Under the pieces are notes generated by a model. That model was not told the origin of the DNA. It was given only the letters and a program-made list of their open reading frames with translations, and did no database searches. From Acidobacteriota bacterium (lineage in GTDB: Bacteria; Acidobacteriota; Blastocatellia; Pyrinomonadales; Pyrinomonadaceae), in assembly GCA_020200235.1 (NCBI GenBank), contig JAIVJC010000014.1, forward strand, positions 1 to 39,276: a stretch of 39,276 nucleotides of DNA, in the 5' to 3' direction. A program made the translations under genes and the position numbers. This document shows positions 1-9,931 of this stretch, piece after piece; position 1 is the first letter of the stretch, and each line of letters starts with the position of its first letter.

Positions 1-320
1 CCGCCGCGCCCGCGCCCGCCGCCGCCGCCGGGGGGCTGAAGATCAGCGTGCGCTCGAAGGGCGAGGACGTGTGGATCAGGACTTTGACTGACGGCGAGGC
101 ATCTAGTTCGTGGAACGGGATTTTGAAAGCTGAGCAGTCGAAAGAGATCGACGCCGAACAGAGTCTGAAAATCGAGTTCGCGCCGGTGAAAGCCTCCGCG
201 CTCGAGGTGATGATCAACGGTCGCCCGGCGGTCGTCGCTTCGGAGGCGAAGCCGGGCAGGTCTCTGGTCGAGATGCTCATTACGAAGGACGATTACGAGA
301 GACTGCTGCAACACCCCTGA
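1..320 (+). CDS. RodZ-like C-terminal domain protein (5' end outside window)
   Basis: The open frame runs in from the window edge: from base 3 it reads an Ala/Pro/Gly-rich linker and then about 95 residues ending at the TGA at 318-320. A GTG at 48 is an available start, but the frame is open upstream and the Ala/Pro linker looks like the interdomain region of a longer protein. The pattern 'VWIRTLTDG', a 'W.G.L' segment and 'VMINGRPA' near the end resembles the periplasmic DUF4115 beta domain at the C-terminus of the cytoskeletal protein RodZ. The identification rests on this pattern only. The N-terminal helix-turn-helix and membrane segment would lie outside the window. Confidence 0.55.
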   Translation, partial: AAPAPAAAAGGLKISVRSKGEDVWIRTLTDGEASSSWNGILKAEQSKEIDAEQSLKIEFAPVKASALEVMINGRPAVVASEAKPGRSLVEMLITKDDYERLLQHP

Positions 321-500
321 GTCCGTCGCGCAACCCGGCGTGCGCGCGAGTGGCGCGCGCCGGGCGTCGCCTTGCGGTGCGCCCCCACGCTTTGCTACCC
401 TCCGCCTTTCTTCCGAACCGCGCGTTCATTCCCACAGACAACCGCTCAGAGAGAGCCCCCGCGCTCCTGTTCGAGATTTTGGAAGGGAGTCATAATCTAA

Positions 501-1970
<1,470 letters not shown>

Positions 1971-2005
1971 CCGGAGGTTCTAAAGTGACTAAGAAGTTAA
2001 GCTAG

Positions 2006-2479
2006 TTAAGGTCGCCACTCGGCGACCCGTAGAAGATCAGGTGAGAGATCGGCTACCAATTTAAAGTCTCGTATGTTTCGCGTTGCGAGCCCATATCCAT
2101 GCGCCAGGACAGTTGCAGCTATGAACAAATCTCTCCAATGTTTTTGAAGTTGATGTCCGGTAAGACGCGGATAGATGTGTGCCGTGATTGCGGCTGCTTT
2201 CTGCTCCCAAGGTAAAACAATACAAGATTCACTTAATTCCTTGATTCTATCTTTATACTGCTGTGCTTGAATCTTCGTAATCTTAGCTTTCTTCTCTTCA
2301 TCCTCAATGCCCCATAGCGCTTCGAATATTGTCATTGATGTCAAAGCCGGAGGAGATTGTAGTCTTCTGAAATGTTCAGCAATCTCACGCAAAACATACA
2401 CTTGACCATTTCTCCAATGCGTGAAGATATCGTTATCGAGCGCAAGTGGGGTGTCAGAGAGAGCGGGTCCAATAGGCAT
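2006..2479 (-). CDS. PIN-domain (VapC-like) ribonuclease
   Basis: 157 residues with the PIN nuclease layout. Asp15 is in 'LALDNDIF', Glu53 in 'IFEALWG', Asp117 in 'RDLFIAATVLAHG', and a 'TRNIRDF' segment (Asn135/Asp138) near the end. These are the acidic Mg2+-binding positions of VapC-type toxins. It lies 29 bp downstream of a 351-residue unknown gene on the same strand, so the two are probably co-transcribed. No small VapB/AbrB/RHH-type antitoxin gene is visible beside it. The pair is visibly more AT-rich than its neighbours, which suggests transfer. No strong ribosome binding site precedes the ATG, so the start is less certain than the frame. Confidence 0.75.
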   Translation of the reverse strand: MPIGPALSDTPLALDNDIFTHWRNGQVYVLREIAEHFRRLQSPPALTSMTIFEALWGIEDEEKKAKITKIQAQQYKDRIKELSESCIVLPWEQKAAAITAHIYPRLTGHQLQKHWRDLFIAATVLAHGYGLATRNIRDFKLVADLSPDLLRVAEWRP

Positions 2480-2508
2480 AAGTGAGTATTTGTGCCTTTT
2501 GTTTTCGG

Positions 2509-3564
2509 CTAGAAGGCTTTTTCGTCCAGTTCAGGGCGGGCTGTGATGGCGATTCTTTCTTCTTCTGTTAGTCCTTCCAAGGTGGAAGCTGCTAAAGCGT
2601 GATAGCGATTAACGAGAGCAGCGTCGAGTTGCGATTCTAATTCGACTAGTCGTTGAATATTTTGATTCCACAAGGTAGTCGGCGGATCGGGCACGCCGAA
2701 AAAGTCGTACCTGGCTTGACCGCTAGTTGAGCGAATAATCACTGGGACTTCTTGCCCGCCGCCCTGGCTGATCTGTTTGCAGGCTATTTCATAATTATCT
2801 ATGACTGCATCTTGGACGATTATGCCTCTTTGACCAAGATCAAATTTATGCCCGAACAACTCTAGGCGGAACGGGTCTGGGCCTATCGGGACTGATGTCT
2901 CCTGCTTAATGCGCGATATCTTGTCTGCCCACTCTTGAGTGGCGGGCAACTGCAACTCAATACTATCTATTGGCCAGAGAAACGAATGTTCCGTTATTGC
3001 GCGATACGCAAGCGTAATATCCCGCACCTCATCCCCGGAAATATCCGGCGGAAGCTGGAATTCGTGCTCGATAGTACGTTCAATCACCATTACGCGATAA
3101 TCAATCTGGCGGCGACGTAGCGTTTGGCTAATTTCTAATAGCGATTCAGAAAATCTTGCGGTCAAGTCAACACGCAGGCTAGGAATTTGCACATGCATCT
3201 GCTCGGCGAGTACTAATGCCGCTCTAATCGTTGATACGATAAAATCGGCGCGAGCAGTCTCAGCCAAAGCTTCGAGACGGATACTGACGCTCTCTATCCT
3301 GAAGGTATCTTCTTTTCTATTTAGTCTTCCATTTCCAGTAAGTATTAAGATGGCATCATCCTCAATCTTGCCTGTAAAGGTTGCGCGTCCAAACTCCAAT
3401 CCTGGTTCTACTTCTGTGATGGGTATCGTGAGTTGTAGCTGAAAGGTTGGGATACCAAAGAATAAAAATACGCCCTGTTCAATTAGTGGCAATGGAACAG
3501 GAAGAGCCACGGATAGCACATTTCTAGCCAACAACAAGTTACTTTCTAGAACGGCGGTGCTCAT
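2509..3564 (-). CDS. Unknown 351-aa protein paired with a PIN nuclease
   Basis: I do not recognise this family. The start is well supported: an almost perfect Shine-Dalgarno (AGGAGGTGATG) sits 6 bases before the ATG at 3564. There is no signal peptide. Residues 1-110 are rich in beta-type segments and hydrophobic residues ('FGIPTFQLQLTIPITEVEPG'). A basic stretch 'QTLRRRQIDYRVMVIERTIEHEF' lies mid-protein. The C-terminus contains a helical 'LVELESQLDAALVNRYHALA' stretch. It precedes the PIN gene by 29 bp on the same strand. Its codon and base use are AT-richer than the flanks. An antitoxin or sensor role is only a guess from position. Confidence 0.7.
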   Translation of the reverse strand: MSTAVLESNLLLARNVLSVALPVPLPLIEQGVFLFFGIPTFQLQLTIPITEVEPGLEFGRATFTGKIEDDAILILTGNGRLNRKEDTFRIESVSIRLEALAETARADFIVSTIRAALVLAEQMHVQIPSLRVDLTARFSESLLEISQTLRRRQIDYRVMVIERTIEHEFQLPPDISGDEVRDITLAYRAITEHSFLWPIDSIELQLPATQEWADKISRIKQETSVPIGPDPFRLELFGHKFDLGQRGIIVQDAVIDNYEIACKQISQGGGQEVPVIIRSTSGQARYDFFGVPDPPTTLWNQNIQRLVELESQLDAALVNRYHALAASTLEGLTEEERIAITARPELDEKAF

Positions 3565-3722
3565 GTTTCATCACCTCCTGTCAAGTCTCCCACAACGACT
3601 CTGCGGTCGCAAGGTTTGCGACATGAATCGGTGTATAAGCACAGGTGCGGTTACAAACGGCGAAATGGCGAAGTAGCAGTTCGCTGCATCTAGCGGGGTT
3701 ACTCTGGGATAATGCTCGGCGA

Positions 3723-3762
3723 AAACGCGGCGCGGAGGTCAATTTCCTCTGCGCCGCGTTTG
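3723..3762 (-). terminator. Strong GC hairpin, rho-independent terminator-like
   Basis: AACGCGGCGC and GGAGG pair with CCTC and GCGCCGCGTT around a short loop. On the minus strand, just past the end of the MBL-fold gene at 3778, the stem is followed by TTTTC. On the plus strand it is followed by TTTGTTTATTT. It could therefore act in both directions. Confidence 0.6.
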
Positions 3763-3777
3763 TTTATTTCGCGTGCG

Positions 3778-4701
3778 TCAGTGGTGCGTCGTGTCCCGCG
3801 CGCCCTTCTGATTCGACAGGCTCTTATAGACGGTCTCGATCCAGCGGTCGGTCTTGATGAAGCCCGTGCCCCACGTCTTCCACTCTTCGGGGAGACCGGC
3901 GGCTTTGATCTGTTCCATCGTCTTCCCCGCTTTGATCTGCCGGCGGACGATGTCGGTCGTCGCGAGCAGCATCCGGTGGTAGCTCTTGAGATCGTCGATG
4001 GTGGAGAGCGGACCGTGGCCGGGGATGATCTTCACGTCCGCCGGGACTTGCGCGACGATGTCGCCGACGTTCTTCGTCAAGCCGAGCACGTCGCCGCCGC
4101 TCGAGATGTCGACGAAGGGGAAGCGACCGGCGAAGAAGTCGTCGCCCATGTGGATGACGTTCGAGCGCGTGAAGAAGATGACCGAGTCGCCGTCGGTGTG
4201 CCCGTGGGGGAAGTGTACGACCTTGATCTCCTCGTCGTTGAAGTGGATCGAGACCGACCGCTCGTAGGTGATGACGGGCAGCGCCTCCCTGGGCGACGGC
4301 GCGACCTTCTCGCCGAGCACGTTCTGCTCGGACGCGAGCCGCTTGCGCACGTTGTCGTGCGCGATGATGGTCGACTCCTTGCCGAAGGCGGCGTTCCCGC
4401 CCGTGTGGTCGCCGTGGAAGTGCGTGTTGAGGACGAAGCGAAGCTGACCGGGGTTGAGCTCCTTGACGGCGGCGCGAATCTTGTCGGCGAGCGGCGCGAA
4501 CTGATCGTCGACGATGAGGACGCCGTCCGAGCCGACCGAGACGCCGATGTTGCCGCCCGCGCCTTCGAGCATGTAGACGTTCCCCGCAGCGCGCGTCGCC
4601 TTCATCTGCACCTTCGAGTAGTCCGGCTGCTGCGACCGCGTGCCCGCGGCGAGCGCGAGGCACGCGGCGACGAGACCTGAGACGAGTGCTGTACGTTTCA
4701 T
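3778..4701 (-). CDS. Secreted metallo-beta-lactamase-fold hydrolase
   Basis: 307 residues. The start is set at 4701 because AGAGGAC lies 6 bases upstream and the protein then begins with a clean signal peptide ('MKRTALVSGLVAACLALAAG'). A longer in-frame start at 4851 gives an implausible basic leader. The MBL zinc motif 'NTHFHGDHTGG' is present, followed by 'FPHGHTDGDSVIFF' and 'IIPGHGPLS', which supply the remaining His/Asp ligands of a dinuclear zinc site. It probably acts in the periplasm or outside the cell. The substrate is not evident. Similarity to cyclase/quinoprotein-relative MBL proteins does not prove lactamase activity. It appears to be a single-gene unit closed by the hairpin at 3723-3762. 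Confidence 0.85.
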   Translation of the reverse strand: MKRTALVSGLVAACLALAAGTRSQQPDYSKVQMKATRAAGNVYMLEGAGGNIGVSVGSDGVLIVDDQFAPLADKIRAAVKELNPGQLRFVLNTHFHGDHTGGNAAFGKESTIIAHDNVRKRLASEQNVLGEKVAPSPREALPVITYERSVSIHFNDEEIKVVHFPHGHTDGDSVIFFTRSNVIHMGDDFFAGRFPFVDISSGGDVLGLTKNVGDIVAQVPADVKIIPGHGPLSTIDDLKSYHRMLLATTDIVRRQIKAGKTMEQIKAAGLPEEWKTWGTGFIKTDRWIETVYKSLSNQKGARDTTHH

Positions 4702-5047
4702 AAGATGTCCTCTCGCAAGTTCTCTTTGTATTCTTCGTAGTGAGCGGCGAAAGACAACGCCCCGCGCGCCGGGTCGCATCTTCAATGATCGACTGTCAAC
4801 GATTTCGGCACAGTAACCCGTCCGCGCGGCGCGCGTCAAACGACCGTTCACGCGCGAGGTGCGATAGCGGGGCGCGCCGACTTTGCCCCGCTAAGGATGG
4901 GCGGCGCAACTCGCGCAGGGATCGCCGGACATTTGTCGGAGCGCGCCTGCGTCTTCGGGCGCGCGGGCGTGATTCCGCGTTCGCGCTCGGGCGACCGGCG
5001 CGCGGCGCGGACGGCGGCGGCACTCCGCTTGCAACTTAATTTAACCG
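4702..5047. other. Intergenic region between divergent genes
   Basis: 346 bp between the MBL-fold gene (minus) and the lipid kinase (plus). No coding frame is supported. A perfect 8-bp stem (AGCGGGGC/GCCCCGCT, 4866-4892, 11-base loop) is visible, but it is not followed by a T run and is not next to a gene end. I saw no convincing -35/-10 pair for either gene. Confidence 0.5.
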
Positions 5048-6001
5048 ATGACGATCCCTAACAGGCGCAGCGTTATTCTGATCGCGAACCCGAACGCGGG
5101 TCGCGGCGGGCGCAGCCGAGAGAGAGAGATCGAGCGCTTCCGCGCGCTGCTCGAAGCGCGCGGCGTCGAGAGCGAGCTCGCGCTCACGCGCGCGCCCGAA
5201 GACGCGACGCGCCTCGCGCGCGAGGCGATAGGGCGCGGCGCGAGGGAGATCGTCGTCTCCGGCGGCGACGGCACGATCAACGAGGCGTTGCAGTCAATCG
5301 TCGGGACGGGCGCGCGACTCGGCATCCTCCCCTCGGGCACGGCGAACGTCCTCGCGCGCGAGCTGAAGATCCCCTTCGACGCGGGGCGCGCCGCCGAAGC
5401 GATCGCGCGCGGCGCGACGCGCAGGGTCTACGCCGGGCTCGCCTTCTCGGAGGCGACGCGGGTGGCGCGATACTTTTTGCTGATGGCGGGCGTCGGGCTC
5501 GACGCCTCGATCGTCAAGCGCGTGCGCCCGCGCCTCAAGCGCAGGGTCGGCGAGGCGGCGTTCTGGGTGTCGGGGCTCTCGCACCTCGCGAGCTGGGAGC
5601 CCGTGCCGTTCCACGTCGAGGTGGACGGCGAGAGGTTCCCCGCCACCTTCGCGGCGATCGGCAGGGCGGCGCACTACGGCGGCGAGCTCTCCATCACGCC
5701 GCGCGCGCGGCTCGACGCGCCGGAGTTCGAGCTCTGCCTCATCAACTCGCGCAGCCGCCTGCGCTACCTCCAACTCCTGACGGGCGCGATGCGCGCCGAC
5801 GGCATCAAGGGCGACCGGCGGGGCGTGCGCTACCTCACGGCGACGCGCGTGCGCGCCGCGGGCGACGGCGTGATGGTGCAGGCTGACGGCGAGCTGATCG
5901 GCGAGCTGCCGATGACGTTCGAGATCGTCGCCGCGCCGGTCGAGCTGATCGCGCCGCCCGCCGAGAAGCCGAAGCGGATCGGCTACCAGCATTTGCGCTG
6001 A
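5048..6001 (+). CDS. Diacylglycerol kinase-family lipid kinase (YegS/DagK type)
   Basis: 317 residues, typical for the family. The N-terminal catalytic domain has 'LIANPNAGRGG', the nucleotide-binding 'VVSGGDGTINEAL' and 'GILPSGTANVLARELKIP', the three signature motifs of DAGK_cat proteins. The C-terminal beta-rich half ('LLMAGVGLDASIVKRV', 'VQADGELIGELP') matches the YegS/BmrU-like fold. It phosphorylates a lipid hydroxyl (diacylglycerol or related) at the inner face of the membrane; the precise substrate cannot be read from sequence. The ATG at 5048 has no clear Shine-Dalgarno. Confidence 0.9.
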   Translation: MTIPNRRSVILIANPNAGRGGRSREREIERFRALLEARGVESELALTRAPEDATRLAREAIGRGAREIVVSGGDGTINEALQSIVGTGARLGILPSGTANVLARELKIPFDAGRAAEAIARGATRRVYAGLAFSEATRVARYFLLMAGVGLDASIVKRVRPRLKRRVGEAAFWVSGLSHLASWEPVPFHVEVDGERFPATFAAIGRAAHYGGELSITPRARLDAPEFELCLINSRSRLRYLQLLTGAMRADGIKGDRRGVRYLTATRVRAAGDGVMVQADGELIGELPMTFEIVAAPVELIAPPAEKPKRIGYQHLR

Positions 6002-6011
6002 GGGCGCGAAC

Positions 6012-6095
6012 TAAACGATGAAGTAGGAACGATGAACGATGAAGTAAGCATTATCGTCTTCACTTCATCGTTCATCGTTCCTACTTCATCGTTTA
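6012..6095. repeat. Perfect 34-bp inverted repeat built of 7-bp units
   Basis: Arms 6012-6045 and 6062-6095 are perfect reverse complements (34 bp) around a 16-base spacer. Each arm reads as degenerate heptads (ACGATGA, AGTAGGA, ACGATGA, ACGATGA). It lies 10 bp after the lipid kinase stop and could end transcription or stabilise the mRNA. The same architecture with a different heptad recurs at 15013, 19663 and 27531. Confidence 0.85.
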
Positions 6096-6194
6096 ACTTT
6101 CTGCGTCTCCGCGATGAGTCTTGCTTTTTCGCCCACGTCTAACTGAAACTCCGCACACGTCTCAGCACGCGTTTTTAATTCCCCGCCCCTGCCC

Positions 6195-6200
6195 TATAAT
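6195..6200 (+). promoter_or_regulatory. Consensus -10 element of the AlaX gene
   Basis: TATAAT at 6195-6200 ends 8 bp before the GTG start at 6209, so the transcript would begin at or next to the start codon (leaderless). The -35 region is T-rich (TTTTTAA at 6172) but not consensus. Confidence 0.45.
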
Positions 6201-6208
6201 TCCTCCCC

Positions 6209-7453
6209 GTGGGCACGACCGAGAGACTCTATTATTCAGACTCGCACCTGACGGAGTTCGACGCCGTCGTCGTCGCGGCGAACGAGATCGCGCCGGGTCG
6301 CGCCGGGTTACAGCTCGACCGCACGGCGTTCTACCCGACCGGCGGCGGTCAGCCGCACGACACGGGCACGCTCGGCGGCGCGCGCGTCGTCGATTGCATC
6401 GACCGCGAGGCGGAAGGCGTGCTGCACGTCGTCGAAGGCGCGGCTCCAGTGGTCGGCGCGCGCGTCGAAGGTCGCGTCGATTGGGCGCGCAGGCTCGAAC
6501 ACATCCAGCAGCACACGGGTCAGCACACACTCTCCCAGTCGTTCGTCCGGCTCTTCGACGCGCCGACGCGATCCTTCCGCATGCTGGAGCGCGTCTGCGA
6601 GATCGACGTGGAGTTGGAAGAGCCGTGCGACGAAAAGATCGAGCAGGCGGTCGATCTCGCGAACCGGATCGTGTGGGAGGATCGCGCCGTCAAAGTTCTG
6701 GACGTGACGCGGAAGGACGCGGCGCGGCTCCCCTTGCGCAAGGACTCGGCGCGCGAAGGGGGCTTGCGCGTCGTCGAGATCGAAGACTTCGACCTGAGCC
6801 CCTGCGGCGGCACGCACGCTAAGACGACGGGCGAGGTCGGCGTCATCCTCGCGCGCTCGTGGGAGCGCGCCAAGGGCTTGACGCGGATCGAGTTCGCCGC
6901 CGGTGTTCGCGCCGTCGCCGACTACCGCCTCGCCAACCGCGCGGCGCGCGCGGTCGCGGCGGCGTTCAGCGTCGCGCGCGAGGACGCGGCTGAGCAAGCC
7001 GCGCGCCTCGTCGAAGAGAACAAGGGGCTCGCGCGGAGCGTGCGCGCGCTCGAAGAGTCGGCGGCGAAGATGGAAGCCGCGGAGTTGATCGCGGAAGCGT
7101 CTCGCGCGGGCGGCGGCGCGGGGAGTGGCGGCGGCTCGAAGGTTGTCGCGCGCGTCTTCGAGGGGCGCGGCGCGGATTCCTTGAAGCGGCTCGCGTCGGC
7201 GATCACTTCGCACGAGGGCGCGGTCGCGCTCCTCGGCGCGCGCGAAGGCGGGGAGACTCGGCTCGTCTTCGCGCGGGCGGCGGACGCTTCCGGCGACATG
7301 AGCGCGCTGATGCGCGAGGCGTGCGCGGCGGTCGGAGGGCGCGGCGGCGGTCGCCCCGAAATGGCGCAGGGCGGCGGTCGCGGCGTCGAACAACTGCCCG
7401 CGGCAATCGAGGCGGCGGCGCGCCGCCTCGCCGAGACGTCGTCCGAAAGTTAA
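6209..7453 (+). CDS. AlaX-type alanyl-tRNA editing protein with DHHA1 domain
   Basis: 414 residues. It hydrolyses mischarged Ser- or Gly-tRNA(Ala) in the cytoplasm. The second additional domain (SAD) carries the zinc/active-site motifs 'HIQQHTGQHTLS' (HxxxH) and 'SPCGGTHAKTTGEVG' (CxxxH). Before it is the small 'TAFYPTGGGQPHDTGTL' domain found in AlaRS and AlaX. Residues about 245-290 look coiled-coil ('LVEENKGLARSVRALEES'). The C-terminal about 120 residues end in a Gly-rich 'GGRGGGRPEMAQGG' motif typical of DHHA1. The long form without the synthetase domains is the AlaX-L class. The GTG start at 6209 gives the conserved 'LYYSD' N-terminus, with no room for a Shine-Dalgarno after the TATAAT. 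Confidence 0.9.
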   Translation: MGTTERLYYSDSHLTEFDAVVVAANEIAPGRAGLQLDRTAFYPTGGGQPHDTGTLGGARVVDCIDREAEGVLHVVEGAAPVVGARVEGRVDWARRLEHIQQHTGQHTLSQSFVRLFDAPTRSFRMLERVCEIDVELEEPCDEKIEQAVDLANRIVWEDRAVKVLDVTRKDAARLPLRKDSAREGGLRVVEIEDFDLSPCGGTHAKTTGEVGVILARSWERAKGLTRIEFAAGVRAVADYRLANRAARAVAAAFSVAREDAAEQAARLVEENKGLARSVRALEESAAKMEAAELIAEASRAGGGAGSGGGSKVVARVFEGRGADSLKRLASAITSHEGAVALLGAREGGETRLVFARAADASGDMSALMREACAAVGGRGGGRPEMAQGGGRGVEQLPAAIEAAARRLAETSSES

Positions 7454-7561
7454 AAGTTCTTAGCCGGTAATGTAGTAAGGTGGGTGAAGGGATAAGTCTC
7501 GGCGGACGCCGAAGGGCCTTCCGCGGGGCGCACAACCGACATGGCACGAAGGGGGCGCGAG

Positions 7562-7888
7562 ATGACGAGCAGCGACGAGATTCAGATGAAGGCGCAGCGG
7601 AGCCTGCAGGAGTATGAGGACGCGGTCGAGAACTTAGACCCGCGGTTCGCGGAGCTGGGGCGCTCGTGCGTCGCCGCGCTCGACGAGTTCATCGCCTACT
7701 GGAACGAGCGGCCCGAATCGCCCGCCTCGCGCGGGGCGCACGACTCGTCCGCCGACGAGGGCGGCGCGGGCGGAGAGAGCGACATGACGGAGTACGTCGA
7801 GCGGCAGCTCGAATGGGCGCGGCACGAGCGCGAGCGCGTGCTCTCGCAACTCTCGAAAGAGCCCGGCGGCACGGCGCCGGGACGCTAG
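7562..7888 (+). CDS. Small unknown acidic protein
   Basis: 108 residues from the ATG at 7562, chosen over an upstream ATG at 7541 because AGGGGGCG lies at the right distance. The protein is charged and probably helical ('IQMKAQRSLQEYEDAVENL', 'VERQLEWARHERERVLSQL') with a disordered middle ('SPASRGAHDSSADEGG'). There is no signal peptide or membrane segment. I do not recognise a family. It lies between the AlaX gene and tRNA-Ala. Confidence 0.55.
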   Translation: MTSSDEIQMKAQRSLQEYEDAVENLDPRFAELGRSCVAALDEFIAYWNERPESPASRGAHDSSADEGGAGGESDMTEYVERQLEWARHERERVLSQLSKEPGGTAPGR

Positions 7889-7931
7889 TCGACATCGCTG
7901 GCGCCGCCGATCCGACCGGCGCGTCGCGAGG

Positions 7932-7961
7932 TTGACACTGCGCCGCACCCTCTTTTATATT
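7932..7961 (+). promoter_or_regulatory. Promoter of tRNA-Ala
   Basis: Perfect -35 TTGACA at 7932-7937 and -10 TATATT at 7956-7961 (18-base spacing; TTATAT gives 17), ending 12 bases before the mature tRNA. Confidence 0.75.
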
Positions 7962-7973
7962 TCCGAGGGTTCC

Positions 7974-8046
7974 GGGGCAGTAGCTCAGTTGGCAGAGCGC
8001 CGCGTTCGCAATGCGGAGGCCAGGAGTTCGACCCTCCTCTGCTCCA
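7974..8046 (+). tRNA. tRNA-Ala(CGC)
   Basis: 73-base cloverleaf. The acceptor GGGGCAG pairs with CTGCTCC and includes the G3:U70 wobble that marks alanine tRNAs. The D arm is GCTC...GAGC. The anticodon stem CCGCG/TGCGG encloses loop TTCGCAA with anticodon CGC (codon GCG). The T arm is AGGAG-TTCGACC-CTCCT, and the discriminator base is A. The CCA end is not encoded. Confidence 0.95.
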
Positions 8047-8218
8047 CTTAGACAATCAACGACTTACGGCGGGACCCCTCCCCACGTTGAGAAGCCGCGC
8101 ACCTCTTTCAAAGGCTGCGCCACCGCGCCTTCCGCGGCGAGCTTTAACTTTCTCTCACCTCGTCAGGCTAGAGGATGCCGGATCGCAACTCGAAGGTTTT
8201 ACCGTCGCACGTACCCGT

Positions 8219-9928
8219 ATGCCCACGCTAAGGATCGCCCGCATCGTCCTTATCATCTCCCTTGCCTGCGCGCCCGTCATCGCGCAGGCGCAGGGCGCAG
8301 CGCCACGTTACGGCGGCAGCATCGTCGTGGCGATCTCGTCTGATCCGGGCGGACTGAACCCCGCCATCACGACGCAGGGCGGCGTGACGACCATCTGCGG
8401 GTCGATCTTCAGCGGGCTCGTCGCGCACGACTTCAGCCTCAACCCCGTGCCCGATCTCGCCGAGAGCTGGGAGGTCTCGCCCGACGGCCGCGCTTACACC
8501 TTTCACCTCGCCCCCGGCGCGGTGTTCCACGACGGCGCGCCCGTCACCTCCGAAGACGTGCGCTTCACCTTCGAGGAGTTGCTGTTGAAGTACCACTCGC
8601 GGACGCGCGCGTCTCTCGGCGACAACCTGATCCGCATCGAGACGCCCGACGCGCACACGGTCGTCTTCGAGTTCAAGAGGCCCTACGCCGCCTTCCTCCA
8701 ACTTGTTGACGTGACGAACGCCCCCGTCATGCCGAAGCACCTCTACGAAGGGACTGACCCGCTCACCAACCCGCACAACACCGCCCCCGTGGGCAGCGGG
8801 GCTTTCAAGTTCGGCGAATGGCTCAAGGGCGACCACCTCACGCTCGTCCGCAACGAAAACTATTTCCAAAAAGGGAAGCCCTACCTTGATCGGATCCTCT
8901 ATAAAGTCATGCCCGCCGCCTCGATGGCCGCCATCGCGTTCGAGGGCGGCGAGGTGGACTACCTGACGGGCGCCGCGCCGCTCGACCTCGTGCGCCTGAA
9001 GAACGCGAGCGGGGTCGTCGTCACCGACAAAGGTCGCGAAGGGTTCGCCACCGTCGAGACCTTGATCCCCAACCTCACGCGCGCGCCGCTCTCCGACCCG
9101 CGCGTGCGGCAAGCGATGGCGCACGCGATTGATAAGAGCTACATCGTCGATAAGGTCGCGTCCGGGATGGGCGCGCCCGCCACGGGTCCCGTCTCAAGCT
9201 CGCTCGCGTGGGCGTACAACCCGAACGTCGTCAGGTACGAGCACGACGCCGCGCTCGCCGACCGCCTGCTCGACGAAGCCGGATACGGACGCGACCGCAG
9301 AGGCGTGCGCTTCCGCCTGAAGTTCGTCCACGCCGCCTCTTACGCGAAGGTGGCGGAGGCTCTGCGCGACCAATTGCGCGAGGTCGGCATCGCGGTCGAT
9401 CTCAACACGATGGAGTTTGCCGCGGCGGTGGATGCCGTTTACGTTAAGAAGGATTTCGATCTCGCGTTCGCCTCTTTCGAGAACGGGCCCGACCCCGACA
9501 TCGGCGTCAAGCGCACGCTCGTCTCATCGAACATCGGCGCGATCCCCTTCTCCAACGGCGCGGGCTACCGCGACGCGAGAGTAGACGAGCTGTTCGCGCT
9601 CGCCGCGTCCGAGACAGACCGGCAGAAGCGCGCCGCCCTCTACTTCGAGGCGCAGGACATCGTTGTCCGCGACCTGCCGTACTTCTGGCTCTACGAGCCG
9701 AGGTCGGGCGTCGCCTACAAAAAGGGCTTGCGCGGGATGTACGAGTGGAGCGCGAAGTCGTCGGTCTATTTCGCGCGGGACGCCTGGTGGGCTGACGGCG
9801 GGCGACACCAGCACGGCGCGGCTGGCGCGACCGCACGACGCGGGCTTTACCTGCTCATCGCCCTTGCCGTGCTCGCCTCGCTCGGCGTCACGGCGGTCTT
9901 GTTGAATCGAAGAAGGCGGAGAGCGTGA
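8219..9928 (+). CDS. ABC transporter substrate-binding protein, peptide/nickel family, C-terminally anchored
   Basis: 569 residues, SBP family 5 (DppA/OppA/NikA type). The ATG at 8219 was chosen because it gives a signal peptide ('LRIARIVLIISLACAPVIAQAQG'); an earlier start at 8087 reads a basic leader. Family hallmarks are 'DPGGLNPAITTQGG', 'PDLAESWEVSPDGRAYTFHL', 'FHDGAPVTSEDVRFTFE' and 'PVGSGAFKF'. The C-terminus carries a membrane segment followed by basic residues ('LLIALAVLASLGVTAVLLNRRRRRA'), so the receptor is probably tethered. The gene converges on two matching permease genes 3 bp away. Peptide and nickel receptors cannot be told apart by eye. The hydrogenase context favours nickel or a nickel chelate. 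Confidence 0.88.
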   Translation: MPTLRIARIVLIISLACAPVIAQAQGAAPRYGGSIVVAISSDPGGLNPAITTQGGVTTICGSIFSGLVAHDFSLNPVPDLAESWEVSPDGRAYTFHLAPGAVFHDGAPVTSEDVRFTFEELLLKYHSRTRASLGDNLIRIETPDAHTVVFEFKRPYAAFLQLVDVTNAPVMPKHLYEGTDPLTNPHNTAPVGSGAFKFGEWLKGDHLTLVRNENYFQKGKPYLDRILYKVMPAASMAAIAFEGGEVDYLTGAAPLDLVRLKNASGVVVTDKGREGFATVETLIPNLTRAPLSDPRVRQAMAHAIDKSYIVDKVASGMGAPATGPVSSSLAWAYNPNVVRYEHDAALADRLLDEAGYGRDRRGVRFRLKFVHAASYAKVAEALRDQLREVGIAVDLNTMEFAAAVDAVYVKKDFDLAFASFENGPDPDIGVKRTLVSSNIGAIPFSNGAGYRDARVDELFALAASETDRQKRAALYFEAQDIVVRDLPYFWLYEPRSGVAYKKGLRGMYEWSAKSSVYFARDAWWADGGRHQHGAAGATARRGLYLLIALAVLASLGVTAVLLNRRRRRA

Positions 9929-9931
9929 AAG

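Noticed and set aside
8047-8218. Metal or cobalamin riboswitch in the 172-bp leader of the ABC receptor gene
   Set aside because: I could not find a conserved riboswitch core; GC-rich pairing here is not specific.
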